Of a stretch of DNA of 64,000 nucleotides, positions 21,502 to 33,730 are shown in pieces (the stretch's first letter is position 1; each line of letters opens with the position of its first letter). A program made the translations under genes and the position numbers. The notes under the pieces are model-generated. The model did no database searches. It saw nothing but the letters and a program-made list of their open reading frames with translations, and was not told where the DNA came from. This DNA is from Apiosordaria backusii (lineage: Eukaryota; Ascomycota; Sordariomycetes; Sordariales; Lasiosphaeriaceae). The stretch lies in NCBI GenBank assembly GCA_030549205.1, contig JAUKTV010000007.1:992001-1056000 (forward strand), in the 5' to 3' direction.

Positions 21502-24409
21502 ATGCCAGGAATTCTGCCTATGAAGGTCATCAAGGTGGGCACGAGCTCCCAGAGCCGTATTGCGCAGGCCTGCGACAGGTGCCGCAGCAAGAAGATTCGC
21601 TGCGATGGCATCCGACCTTGCTGCTCGCAGTGCGCCAATGTCGGCTTCGAATGCCGCACCAGCGACAAGCTCAGTCGTCGTGCCTTTCCCAGGGGCTACA
21701 CCGAATCACTCGAGGAGCGCGTTCGCGCATTGGAGTCTGAGGTCAGGGAGCTCAAGGATTTGCTGGATGAGAAGGATGAGAAGATCGATATGCTCTCCAA
21801 GATGCACAGCAACCGTCGGTCACCAGCAGAATCGCCACACAGGTCACCACCCCCATCCAGCGTCAGGTTAGAATCCAGCCCACCGCCCAGGGAAGACACC
21901 TTCCGCGTTCAAGCTTCGCCGTTGTTGCTTGGTGTTGAGAACTCGGATTCGTATTTCATGGGCGCGTCTAGTGGCCGGAGCTTCATTGGTTTGTCACTGT
22001 CCACTCCCCCGTTTTTTTCATCGTATCTTGCTAACGATAACTTCTCAGAATCATGCAAGCGCAAGATGCAGGAGAATGGAAAGTCTTGCCCTGATTTCAA
22101 CCCAGAAGCATTTCTGCACATTCAGGGGTGCTACCCCCTCACACAAAACCAGCCATCACCAAATATGAGAATACCTCCACGGTTGTTCACTGACCGATGT
22201 GTCAATGTTTACTTCCAGGAGTGGTCGCCACTTTTCCCAGTACTTCATAAGCCCACTTTCCTGCGAGTATACGAGGAGTTTGTGGCCGATCCGGATAAGA
22301 TCAAAAACAATTACAAACTTGCGCAGCTTTATCTGGTCTTTGGGATTGCTGCGCTGTCGAGTGAACAGCCAGACATTGAACAGATCGCGGCATGCGAGCA
22401 GCAGTGGCAACGGGCCCTTGAGGCGGTTCTCATGGATAATACCATGATGACGCTTCAGTGCCTGCTGCTTGCTCTGATGTACTGCACCATCCGAGCTGAC
22501 TACAAACGGCTTCAACACTACAAGGGCATTGCTGTTGGGCTGTCACACCGCTTGGGACTCCACCAGAGCCAGAAACGGTTCTCGTTTGGTGTTCTCACTA
22601 TCGAGACCCGTAAGAAGGTCTTTTGGTCTCTTTATATGCTTGATTGGTACGTACGCCTTGGGTTTATGCCATACAAAAACACGTCACTGACTGCCATAGC
22701 TTTTCTGCTGCTTTGCTTGGTCTTCCCAAGCTGCTCAAGGAAGACGACATCCACTGCGAATTCCCATCCGATACTGACGACGAATATGTTACGGAAAAGG
22801 GCTTCCAGCCGAGCCTTCCTGGCGAGGCAACCCGGTTGTCGAATGCGCTGGCCCTGTTCCGGGGATCCCGAGTGCTCGCAAAGGTCCTCGAGAAGATTTA
22901 CCCCTCGGCGACTTCCCACGACCTGTCACTTCAGCAAATGTCGGCTTTTGAAGCTGAGCTGGATGAGTGGTATAACAACCTCCCACAACACCTCAAACTC
23001 ACCTTCAAACAAGACAAACCCTCAACCGACATTACTGGGAGCCGGTCCCCTATCCTGGTAAGTGGAACAAATCCGATACCGGGCTCCACACGTTCTAACC
23101 ACATATCCAGGCCCTTGCATACTACTACATCCGAACCCTGATTTACCGCCCCGCAGTGACGTCTAGCCTGGGGCCCAAAGCGGCTCCCGCGCTGATTTCA
23201 GTGGGAGAGTCCAGCAAACACATTATTCAGATTATTCAGCTGCTCGAGGAGCGGAGCATGTCGTTCTCGTTCTGCCTGAACAAGTACGACACTCTGATCC
23301 TCTGCGGCATGGTCCTTCTCTACCAGACTCTGGACCTCAAGTCAGACAGCAAGGTGTTAAAAGATCACGAGAAGCTGGTTAATGCCGTGATCAAAGTGGT
23401 GGATAGGGCAAAAGCCCCAGGATGCTACGACTTCAAGCGGGTCGCAGGGATGCTTATCGCAGTAGACGAACCATCACCCCCGCAATCCCTCCCTACTCCG
23501 CCAAGGCAAAGCCCGGATACCTGCATCGCGGCTCCGCAGCAACACCGAGCTTCACCCGGAGCGGCGGCTCCGTCGCCGACTACGACGATCCACAAGGGAC
23601 AGGCCAACAACAATGCACTCGGGCGCCACGCGAGCGCGAGCATGAGCGAGACCGACCTCCGGATGCAGCAAGAGAAGCTCAGGAGGATTTCCATGCCGCA
23701 GCCGCAACTACAGCAACATCTTCAGCAGGCCAGAGGGGGAGGGGAGCAGTTCCCGCAACAACGGGCAGGACGCGCGTCGTTTGATGGTGCGAGACCGAAT
23801 GTCCCGCTGATTCAACGGGATCACAGGTTGTCACTTAGCCATGCCCAAGCACAAGCATCGATGATTGCGAGGATATCGACGCAAAATTCCATGAACCAGC
23901 GCTCACAGCCCTCGTCGCCTGTTCAAGCGCGGGCACCACCTCAGAGCCTAATCTCCCAAGCGCAGATTTTTGCTCAGATGCAGAAGCACTCTGGAGCGAC
24001 GACGTCGGAATGGGAGGCGCTTCTTACTTCTATCGAAGGGGATCAGCTGAATGTCTACGACGCGATTTACGGCGGACCGGGACTATCGATGGCGACGGCG
24101 GCTGACACGTCGCCTGTTCCCGTCTCGGCGGCGACGGCACCGACGACGAACCCGGGACAAGGGTGGTCACCGGATTCGTGGGATCTGACGGGGTTTAACT
24201 TGGGTGATTTTGGGCATGGGGGAGCGGGGACGGCGCAGAGCGTGTTGAGTTTGAGCGAGGACAGTTTGAGCTCGAGTGATGATTTGGCGCCGAGCGAACT
24301 GGGGAATATGATGGATGGACTGCCTGGATTTAGGAATGCGTTATTGCCTGGGACTTGTTCGGTGGCCGGGGAGGGGTATTTGGTTGATGGGTTGGAGTTT
24401 GGGATTTGA
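21502..24409 (+). CDS. facB: FacB/ACU-15-type acetate regulator (Cat8 family)
   Basis: Exons 21502-21988, 22049-22646, 22700-23057 and 23111-24409 give 913 residues in one frame. The zinc cluster is C24-x2-C27-x6-C34-x6-C41-x2-C44-x6-C51, followed by the Cat8/FacB linker RRAFPRGYTESLEERV and a coiled coil to about residue 100. The middle holds the fungal transcription factor domain, including YFQEWSPLFPVLHKPTF. The long C-terminus is rich in Gln, Ser and Pro and ends in an acidic segment, as expected of an activation domain. The family activates genes for acetate use and gluconeogenesis (acetyl-CoA synthetase, glyoxylate cycle). Intron 1 is 60 bp, in frame and stop-free, so a 20-residue insertion isoform is possible. 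An upstream in-frame ATG at 21469 would add 11 residues; I prefer 21502 for its CAAAATG context and the MPGILPMKV start. Confidence 0.85.
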
Positions 24410-27220
24410 ATACTTGAATTTTGGTCAGAGTTCTTTTGAAGGCGTGGAGTATGGCGTGTCTGTTTGGTTTTTATTTGGGGGACTGCGACTACTACAATTA
24501 CTACCTAGGAAAGGTTATATATGTCATCTCATCGGTGGTTTCTGGGGTGATGAAGATGACAGGTTTTGAATACTTGCATTTGGATCTTTTCAGGGGGGAC
24601 GGGGGTGGAATACATGGGAAGAAAAGAGGCAGAAGGGTTGTCTCCAAGAGGGGGTTTTCTATCTATTGCTTGTAAGGCGGGCAATTGGATCTACTATCAA
24701 TGGCTTGGAATTTATGGTTCAAGAGGTTTACAAACTTTGTAGTTAAAGGAGACAGATAGGGAGAGTGGTTTTCTATTGGTTTGGGTATATAGGTTGCAGG
24801 TTGTGGAATGAAATTGGAATCAAAAGTATAGTTCAACATAACAGTCTTCGTTCTTGTCTCTCATTGTTGCCAGATCGATCAAAATCTTGGCCTACCTTAC
24901 TTTACTTTGCCTAGGTAGTGTGCCAAGTTGTCTTCAATGTTGGCTGCAGGGTTGGAGGTTGAATCAAGCTTCCCCTGAGACATACGTTCAAGACCTCTGA
25001 AACACCAGGAAACAAAGCTGTTTACCCTGTTTTGTCATCCCGGAATATCTTCACTTCTTAGTATCCCCTATTTGTCATTCCCCAGCTCACCGATAATCGA
25101 CCCCATTCCCACACGCAATACCGCTACCATCGCCCTACCATCGCACACCATACCTTTTCCATTCCCAACCATTAGACCATTGAGCACATTTCCCATCTTT
25201 TTAGCACGGTTTTAGTTTGTCAGCGAGCGCTAGCAAGCATTTAGTTTGCTCCCCACATACTGTACACCGCAAAAAGTGCCAGCTGGGGCTCGCTGTTTCG
25301 CGAATTCTTTTTTGGGATTGTGTGTGGTGTAGTGTGGGGACTACTTAGGCGGAGAGCGAGTCAGTCGCGTGCTTGCGGGGGCACTACGGGGCAAAAGCTG
25401 GCAGTCTGGATCTGGTTTCCCCAGAGAGGAGAGGATCCAACAGAAGGGCCGGGACCTGGGATTGGGAAGGGGGATCGGGGGGGATGATCCGCTTGTGTCA
25501 ACTGATTTGGATTTGGATACCGAAGGATGGGTAAGCCTTGGCTGGTGGGTGTTGCCCACTGTTCGGGGAGGGGGGGGGGTTAATGGGGTTAATGGCATTG
25601 TGCTTGGTTTTTACAGAGCAGGGAGGTCGTTGGTTGTGTGTGTCTAAGGTAGTTGCAGCGGGCATGGAGGCTGCTGGCTATGCACAAAGAGACTGGGTGA
25701 CATATTGGGGGGAATAAACTGGTAACTGGACAATCCCACAAAGTGAAGACATCTCCTTTACTACCAAAGGTAGGTAATGACAAGATGTGAGGAAGGCACA
25801 ATACCACCATTCTCGTGCCTGAGTGTGGAGACTGAGGGAGGTTGACGTGGTTTGATACATAATGTGGGGAGAGGGGAGGGGAGCATTCAGCTGATGAGAC
25901 CAAAGCTGCCCATGGCAGTTGTTTCTAGGAGAGCTGCCTGCCTGCTGGGAATATGCCAGTGGAGGTTTGCCTCCCCCTTTTTTTTGCCAACTGTACACTA
26001 TGGGATCTGGGGTTGGCAACCGTTGTGGTGGGCACGTGGAGAAGAGGGGGGGTTCCAAAATGGGATGAACAAGTGGTAACGTCAATATGTTTCTTGGAAG
26101 GACGAACCGGGAGGGGGGATGCAGGATGCTCTGCACCGTACCTACATACATGTCACGTACATATATGTGCGTATATACGTCGTACATCGACGGACATCGA
26201 CGGACATTATGCAAGTTAGAATATAAGCGATAGAAGCGAGCAGAAGCGATGCATAGAGGGTGTGTCGTCGTCTGTAGTTGGCTCGTTTAAGCTACCGTCG
26301 TACCGCATAGCTGGCTCGTCAGGTGTACATGTAGGTGACTGACCACCTGCACGGAAAATCCGATAGCCGTCTGCTACGCTGGATGGTAAGGGGGGGCCGG
26401 CATCTTAATATAGAGTGTTGGGGTGTTCAGGCTGAATTGGTGCTCGCCTCGCCAGTGGGTGTGACAGCAACTTAGAAATAGCTAGTGTATTTAAGATGGG
26501 GGAATATAGAAGCTGTGGGATACACTGAAGTGAAAGGTGACTCGATTCGTGGAAATTCCCTTGAGGAGTTGTGTAAATTGATCGGTCGGCAGTTTTTAGT
26601 TGGGAGATGTAATTACAAGATCAACTGTGTGCTCTCTCGGAGCAGTGACCAGAGCAGGATATGATCTGTGACCGCCTAAAAACCCAACAGATTGGTATCC
26701 ATACAAATTACCTGGAAAAGACAAGCAGATCCCGAACACTCTGCCCCGCCTCTGGTAGCGTGCGTAGGTAAGTGAGGTGAGCGGCCGAAACGGCGTGGAG
26801 GCGGCCACCCACACCGGGATTTAAGGTGGATACTCCCGGTACCTCCGGTGCCTAAGAAGATGGTAAACTATTTTCTGCGTTGGGCTCAGTTGCATTCAGC
26901 GGCGGATGCTCCGCCTTGGCAGCTAGTGTAAACGAGTGCCCGCCGTTCGGGATCCACCAAGAACCCGCTCCGAGTGCGACGGTGTTTCTTGCTGGGTATT
27001 ATACATCACCGACTCCACTGCGGTTTGCTGCTCGTTGCTTGAGATCCACGACGACGACTTGCTGGATCGCATCACTCAAACAAACGTCAATAGTTGATTT
27101 CAGCTGTTTAGCTGTTCAAACTCGCAACTTCCTCTTTGGGGTCTAAACGTCTCATCCGATCTGCTTACAAACACTCTCACAACCACATTTCACAAGCACA
27201 TCTACAACCCCTGAATTAAG
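24410..27220. other. long intergenic region
   Basis: 3' flank of the acetate regulator and promoter of the phosphodiesterase. A direct repeat CATCGACGGA lies near 26185-26205 after a stretch of alternating ACATA/TGTAC words. The 178-codon minus frame at 25678-26214 shows no protein features. No gene supported. Confidence 0.5.
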
Positions 27221-28412
27221 ATGGCAGCAGAAGAGATACCCAGCGACAAACCCCCAGAGGTATCATCATCCGATTTCCTCCCTACCCTCGAGAAGCCCTC
27301 CATTCAAAACGGCGATGATGATGATGATGATGATGGGAAGAAACCACCAAAGAAAAACCTCCCCCAAATAATAGCCCACCGCGGCTACAAAGCCCTCTAC
27401 CCCGAGAACTCCATGCTAGCCTTTGAAGAAGCGATAAAAGCGGGCGCGCACGCCATAGAGACGGACGTTCACCTGTCAAAAGATGGCGTGGTGGTCCTAT
27501 CACATGTAAGACCTCCTTTCTCACTCCCGCCTCATCATCATATCACAACCCCTTGACCCCTTGTATACATCTCCCTTCCCGTCCATCATGAGTATACACT
27601 AACAACTCCAAAAGGACCCCACCCTAAAACGCTGCTTCTCCCTCCCCACCCCCATCTCCTCCCTTACCTGGCCCTACCTCTCCACCCTCCTCACCACCGC
27701 CCCCCCTCACGTCCCCCTCGCCCGCCTCTCGGATTTACTCTCCTACCTCTCCCTCCCTGCCCTATCCCACATCTGGATTTTAATAGATATCAAAACCGAC
27801 GACGACCCCAACCTTACCCTCGTCCCCGCTATTGCCTCCACTATTGCCTCCCACCCCCCACCAGATGGTGCAACTTGGACCTGGCAAGAGCGTATCATCC
27901 TCGGCGGGTGGAACGAAAACTATTTACTATCATTAGGGGAGCACCTTCCCGGGTTTAAGAGAGCCTACATTGGGTTTTCGCTGTTATATGCGAAAAGGTT
28001 TTTAGATGATAAAAAGTGGCCAGGGGTGGGGTTTAATCTTTTGCAGCAGAGTCTTGTTGGGCCGGTGGGGGGCAGGTTTGTAAAGAGGATCAGGGGGGCG
28101 AAGACGGAGAGGGGGTTGTGGGTTTGGACGGTGAATGAGAGGGGTTGGATGAGGTGGGCTATGGATAAAGGGGTGGATGGGGTTGTGACGGATGAGGTTG
28201 GGTTGCTTAGGGAGGTGTTGGATGAGGAGGGGGAAGAGAAGGGGGAGGGGAGGAAAAAGGGGAGGGTGTCGGTGGGGATGTATTTCAGGGCGGTGGTGGT
28301 GCAGGTTTTGACGGTGGTGTTGGTGGTGGTTATTTGGGGGAGACTGAGGAGGGTTGGGAGGGTGGTCGAGGGAAAGGTGAGGAAGAAACAGGAGGAGAAG
28401 GTCAATGGTTGA
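27221..28412 (+). CDS. PGC1: Glycerophosphodiester phosphodiesterase-domain protein, PGC1-like
   Basis: Exons 27221-27505 and 27615-28412 with a 109-bp intron (CACTAAC branch) give 360 residues. After a disordered Asp-rich N-terminus comes IIAHRGYKALYPENSMLAFE, the GDPD catalytic His/Arg motif. ETDVHLSKDGVVVLSHD follows across the splice junction with the metal-binding Glu/Asp and second His. WVWTVNE and a terminal hydrophobic helix (about 325-345) with a basic tail complete it. The tail anchor and motif spacing resemble yeast Pgc1, the phosphatidylglycerol-specific phospholipase C of lipid droplets and mitochondria. Specificity is inferred from architecture. Confidence 0.8.
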
Positions 28413-29114
28413 TAAAGTGCGGAACTGGGCGTCGTAGTTTTGGGGGCTCAGAGGTGGTGATAGAGAGGGGGTTGAATCTGGGGGTGGAGTCGAACATATA
28501 GTTGGTGATGAGTGTTACCGGCTGGTTGGTTCTTGCGGGGGCATCACAGCCCTATGGGTCCATAAACAAGGTGTGATGGATACACTTATTTCGGGATTTG
28601 AAGGTCATGGCGTTTTGGAAGGGTAATTCAGTAGTCATAGCGTGCGAGTGAGCGGAAATGTGTGGGGGGTATGGAGATGCGGGATCGTGTGGGATTCTGT
28701 TGGATATAATATGGAGTCGTAGACAGCGAGTGTTACATGAACCTGGCGTTGTGCCCTTTTTCCGTTTATGATTAGTGTGGCAGTGTTGAAGTTGAGTGCT
28801 GAATAGGAGAAACTTCTATCTCATCTTGAAGCCTCGTGGTGGTTGAACAGCTTCACCGAGAGGGGGCTGAAACTACGCTGTGACTTACACAGCTGTTTTT
28901 TGGCAACCCCGCTTCAGATATCAGTAGGATGGAATGTTTCAGAGTGGCTGAAAATGTGCCCAAGACCTGAGGCTCCTGGTCGAGAATGTGTAGCTCTGGC
29001 TTATAAGTAGGCATTCGCTGCTGGCTTCTCTGGCCCATCCTGAGAGTCAGCACCCAGAAGAAGTCATCCACCAACTCGGCGCAATCTACACAACTACAAC
29101 TGCCTCTAGAGCAC
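28413..29114. other. intergenic
   Basis: 3' flank of the PGC1-like gene and upstream region of the first Cys/His-repeat gene. No gene seen. Confidence 0.5.
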
Positions 29115-29650
29115 ATGGATTACTTTGCCAAAATTAATTCTCTGCTTTTCATTCTAGATAACTACATCTATAAACCTAAAGAAGATCGATGTAGCTCAAA
29201 GCTCAAAACCCAGAAGGAAACCCCCTGCAAGGAGCCCGTGGTTGAAGGGGGTGCCTTTTGCGATTCATGTCGATGGTATGTTTGTTCATATCGTTCAAGT
29301 TCAGAAAAGAATTCGGCAGTTGATAAATGCCTTATAATAGCGCATACAAGGCTGACGGCAGTGGCCGTTGTGCTTCGGAGATTGTCGAGTCCCGACACTA
29401 TTGCGAAGCTCACTGTCGGGAAGAAGATGAAGAGGAGAGAAAATTGGCGGCCGAGCGGTCTCTTTGTCCTTGGATGGGTGGCCAGCCGGAGCCTTGTGGC
29501 CGGTGGAAGGCTCCTGAGATGCAGTGTTGTTCGAAGCACACTTGTGGATATTTTCGCTGTTGGGCTGCGGCTCGAGAGGTGAATGGAATTTGTGGTGATC
29601 ATGAATTGAGGGAACGGGATCGTGTGCCCTACAGGTATCTTCAATATTGA
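29115..29650 (+). CDS. Small Cys/His-repeat protein A (unrecognised family)
   Basis: Exons 29115-29275 and 29341-29650 (65-bp intron GTATGT...AATAG) give 156 residues. I do not recognise the family. Four consecutive units share C-x(4-11)-C-x10-C-x2-[H/C], for example CASEIVESRHYCEAH and CWAAAREVNGICGDH. The x10 and x2 spacings are exact in all four, and the last ligand of unit 1 is Cys instead of His. This spacing strongly suggests one zinc site per unit. No signal peptide or membrane helix is evident. It is a tandem paralogue of the gene at 30063-30913: the units align in order and the unit 1/unit 2 junction intron sits at the same codon phase. The N-terminal exon start is the first ATG; an upstream exon is possible. 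Confidence 0.65.
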
Positions 29651-30062
29651 GGATTGGCTGCAGTCAACTGGTATCAAATACTTCAGTGGAGGTTGAAAAG
29701 TGTTGCGCTGCTATTGACCGGGGTGAACTAGGTGTATTTTTTTCATTTTAGTAGTAGTCAAGACATCAAAGCAGTATTGCGAAATTGCCAGAGTGTGTGT
29801 CGGCTACAAGTGCCTCGCTGGCAAGTCTTAGGTACCTGGTAGCTAGCAAGACTAGGGAACCAAGACAGATCTTATTCCAGCGGTTGAAAATGCCAACAGA
29901 AAGGTCATGTGCAAGTTTTCTTATCGAGCGTGCCTGTTGCCGTGACCTTGTGTATAATTGGACCAAGACAGTCATCACACTCACCATGTCCTGGAGGGGC
30001 TATCTCTGAAACTCGACCACGCATCGCTCGTGCAAGTTTTTGACAATGTGGCCTGACAGATA
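29651..30062. other. intergenic between tandem paralogues
   Basis: 412 bp between the two Cys/His-repeat genes. No gene seen. Confidence 0.5.
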
Positions 30063-30913
30063 ATGAGACGGAGCCCACTTACACGGCTGATAATTGCCCT
30101 CGGCCTGGCTGCTGATCGAGTCCAGAAAGGTATCAGTTATATGTAGTTATTTTGTTTCTTAAGGGATTCAGCATCTAGTATAAGTCTTCCACAAGTCACA
30201 GGTCAGTCAAACACAATAGTTACCAGAACTCAGTAGCCTCTGTATCACAATGATGTCGCTCTTTTGCTTCCGCAGATCCTCCAAGGAAACTGACGAAGAA
30301 GAAGAAGAAGAAACCAGCGAGAAGGTCGTTCTTCATTGGTGTAAGAAAGTCGGGGGCAGGTCGAGGCTCAAAAACCCTGAATGGGGATTGCTGTGGTGAT
30401 CCTGTAGTTGATGGAGGCGTCTTTTGTTCTCAGCATAGATGGTGTGTCATTTGTGTCGAGTAGTGTGATGGTAGAAACGCTTCATGGATTGACTAACGAA
30501 ACCTGAGTAACAGTGCGGAAACCGATGATGATGGCGGCCGCTGTCGTGAAGAAGTCGGCATAAATGACACATATTGCGAACTTCACTATTTTAAATTGAT
30601 GAAGTTCAAAAGAAAGTGCGAAAGCAGTTCATGGTACATCTGTTCGACCAGTAAGTGTGATCGCCAACTGTCTCCAAGGAGTTTGGGGTTGTGGTGTTCT
30701 GCGCATACTTGTTCCTATCCGGAATGTTGGCTCAAGGCCTTGGTGGTGAACGGTGTGTGTAGTTCTCATCGTGAGCATGAACGCTGGCAGTACCGGCACA
30801 CAACAGGCAAGAATTGGGAAGCGGAGGATAAGTCGCTGGAGGAGCTCGAGAGATTGTATGCTGAGATTGAACGGAACCAAACCAGGATCATTAGTTATGG
30901 AGGCTTTAACTAG
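30063..30913 (+). CDS. Small Cys/His-repeat protein B (paralogue of A)
   Basis: My model joins 30063-30129, 30276-30441 and 30514-30913 (210 residues). The last intron, with a GACTAAC branch, is firm. The first exon is less certain. It is needed because the lysine-rich frame leading into unit 1 has no ATG of its own, and ATGATG at 30250 is out of frame. Four units follow the same plan as gene A: DPVVDGGVFCSQH, CREEVGINDTYCELH, a third with x12 instead of x10, and CWLKALVVNGVCSSH. A basic stretch (KKKKKKPARR) precedes them, and a charged helix follows the last unit. The basic stretch could be a nuclear signal. Function unknown; zinc binding is inferred from ligand spacing. Confidence 0.6.
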
Positions 30914-31461
30914 TGTTGACTGTCTGAGTCCCAGAGAAAGACACCATGCAAAAAAGTGGCTGGACTGTAAAATGCCACGCAGTCAACACTGGCAGGTTAG
31001 ACCAGAGATGTCAGCTAGAACCATACTTAATACAACCGTTTACTCCCCATTTCAGGGCCTACCATGATCATGACCTCGAGCCTCACCAGCCATAATCACA
31101 CATGAATGAAGAGATCGTCACATCGCAAATCGGATGAATTCTAGAACCCGGCCCGGAGCTCCCGTTGCAGAGCCCTCCCGCACTGCCCCACCCTAAAGCC
31201 CCCTAAAGAGCTTATCTCCGGGTGATGAGCCAAGGCGGCGGGTGCTGACGTAGACGACCGCAGCAGTTCATCTCAGCTGCATCTCGCTCTGCGACAGCCC
31301 TCATGAGACAGCCTCGGATTTCGGGACCGCATCCGGCCGCGTAAGTCTCCGTATACAAAACAACAACAATCTGCAATCCCGCTCAACTGTTTGACACTGC
31401 TCTCTTGCCTGCTTTTGCTTTAGATCGACCCCGAATTACTACCAACAGCACATCACGAGCC
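30914..31461. other. intergenic
   Basis: 3' flank of Cys/His-repeat gene B and the promoter/leader of the lipase. No gene seen. Confidence 0.5.
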
Positions 31462-32909
31462 ATGGATGAATACTCGGGCGGCACCCCAGAAGCTGACCAC
31501 CTCTGCGTTTTAGTCCATGGGGTACGTTCTGTCAATAGCGCATAGTAACCTTGACCCAAAATCAGCCACTGACATCTTCTGTTCTGCAAATCAGCTATGG
31601 GGAAACCCAAACCACATGAAAAACGTCGCCAAAGCGCTTCGCGATCAATACCCACCAAATAAGATACATATCCTCGTCGCAAAGCGCAACAGCGGCTCGT
31701 TTACCTACGATGGTATCGAACTGGGCGGCGAGCGTGTGTGTCTGGAGATTGAGGAGGAGCTGGCATTGATCAAGAGCAAGGGCGGGAAAATAAAGAAAAT
31801 AAGCATCGCAGGCTACTCGCTCGGCGGACTCGTCGCAAGATATGCCATTGGGCTGCTCCACGCGCGGGGTGTTCTAGATGATCTCGAGTGCAAGGTACGG
31901 TGACCAACAGCTTTGACAAGCAAGTTGGGTAAGATGACGCTGACTTGGCGCATAGAATTTCACTGCCTTTGCGAGCCCCTTTTTGGGTGTACGAGCACCC
32001 TTACGCGGATGGTCGGATAGGATATGGAACAGCCTGGGCGCGCGAACACTCTGCATGTCTGGCAGGCAACTGTTTGGCATCGATGAATTCCGCGACACGG
32101 GCAAACCCCTTGTTGCCGTTCTTGCCGACCCAAAATCGATATTCATGGCCGGCCTCGCCAGATTCCAACGGCGCACGCTCTATACGAATATCGTCAACGA
32201 CAGAAGCGCCGTCTACTACACAACCGGAATCACCAAGACTGACCCGTACGCAGACATGTCCAAGGTCAAGACCAACTTTCTCCCAGGCTACGACGAAGTT
32301 ATTCTCGATCCGAATAACCCAGTATCCCCTGCCGCGCCAAAAGACCCAGAGCCTTTGCTTCAGTCTGTCGAGAAATGGGTGAAGCGAGTCCCATTACTTG
32401 CCACGATAGCTGTCTTTATCCCAGTCGGGCTACTCGCGTTCTTTATCAACGCAGCCATTCAAACCGTCCGGTCTTCCCGGCGCGTAAAGCTCCATGAGAG
32501 CGGTCTGGCCGGGATCAAGGTGGAAAGTTACCGGGTCAACCTCTGGATAAAGGAAATACGTGAAGCTGTCGAGGGCGCCTATGAGAACCTCAACAGCTCA
32601 CAAAACCAGCAATATCTGGGCTTATCAGAAGACGATGGTGATGTTGGAGAAGATGGTAGCTCTGAAGATAGGCACATGCTTGCGCTGGAAAGGAAGCAGT
32701 CGCACCCCCAGTTCCCAACGCTTGCTCTTTCGCCACATCAGTTCTCTGCGATCCAGGCATTGGATAAGCTTGGATGGAGGAAATATCCTGTTTGGATCCA
32801 CAATGCGAGACATAGCCACGCTGCTATTATTGTGAGGATGGACAAGAAGGGCTTTGAGGAGGGGTGGGTTGTGTTGAAGCATTGGGCGCAGGATGAATTT
32901 TTGGTTTAA
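31462..32909 (+). CDS. DUF676 serine lipase (Lpl1/Rog1-like)
   Basis: Exons 31462-31521, 31595-31894 and 31956-32909 give 437 residues. The oxyanion-hole motif LVHGLWGNPNH is rebuilt across the first intron. The nucleophile elbow is GYSLGGLVARY, with Ser in GxSxG. The segment FASPFLGVRAP follows the second intron. A hydrophobic helix (VPLLATIAVFIPVGLLAFFI) around residue 270 should anchor it to a membrane or lipid droplet. The conserved terminal HSHAAIIVR probably supplies the catalytic His. The DUF676 family includes yeast Lpl1, a lipid-droplet phospholipase, and Rog1, a monoacylglycerol lipase; I cannot separate these by eye. A SEDDGDVGEDGSSED acidic loop is unusual low-complexity sequence. 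Confidence 0.85.
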
Positions 32910-33730
32910 CCGCGGAGTAGACTAGAGAGGGGGAGATAATACCCAGGTGGAATTTGGAATAAGGCATTTTGTTGTATGATATAGATAGCGGGTTCTTTGG
33001 GATAGCATTGTTTTAGTGATGTTCAAAGAGGAGTAGAATAAATCGATTGTTTACTAGGGTTATCTTCATCTGATTTACTCTGAGTACCTTCATCTGGGAG
33101 CAGCTGTCGCAGCGCCGATTCACTGCGCCCAAGCCACACCATCGGCCCCCTCCTATTTACCTACTCACCCTCCTGATCTCGCCGACCAGTCTCTCTTTCT
33201 TCCCCCCAACAATCAGCTTTGGATTTGCGACAGCGTCTCCACCAGCGCAAACCAACTTGAAGTTGAGGTTGCGCAGTCTTCATTTCTCATTTCTCATCAG
33301 CCAAACATACCAACGCCCGAGCAATCAAGCTTCAACTTATATAGGTTGATCAGCAATCAAATCACCCCCACGTTCAACCTTGTGCGACGTTGTTGCTGAT
33401 GGTGTCACAAACCGCTTGTTGCATCGTTGTCGCATCGCATCACATCGCAAACTTGGCCCCACTCCCCCACCCAATAAGATTCCTGCTGTCACCGATCGCC
33501 ACGTAGACTGCACGCTAGTCCTGAAACAGTAATAGCGCCGGCATCTTTTCCGAACCCGACAGCTTGGAAGGCAGTGGCCACTCTTTTATTAACCAATCAC
33601 CAAACGGTCAAAAAAAGCCCAAGCTCTCAATTAAAACAACCTCGACGCGTCCCGTTCTGGCTTTCTGCTGCAGCCTGTCGCGACTTGAAGCTGAAGAGGC
33701 TGTAACGATCACCAACCCACAACCGCAAAG
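32910..33730. other. intergenic, NTH1 promoter
   Basis: 821 bp with the lipase 3' flank and the NTH1 leader. No gene seen. Confidence 0.5.

Noticed and set aside
25678..26214. 178-codon minus frame in the intergenic region
   Set aside because: No domain, no start context, His/Pro/Cys-rich as expected from noncoding GC sequence.
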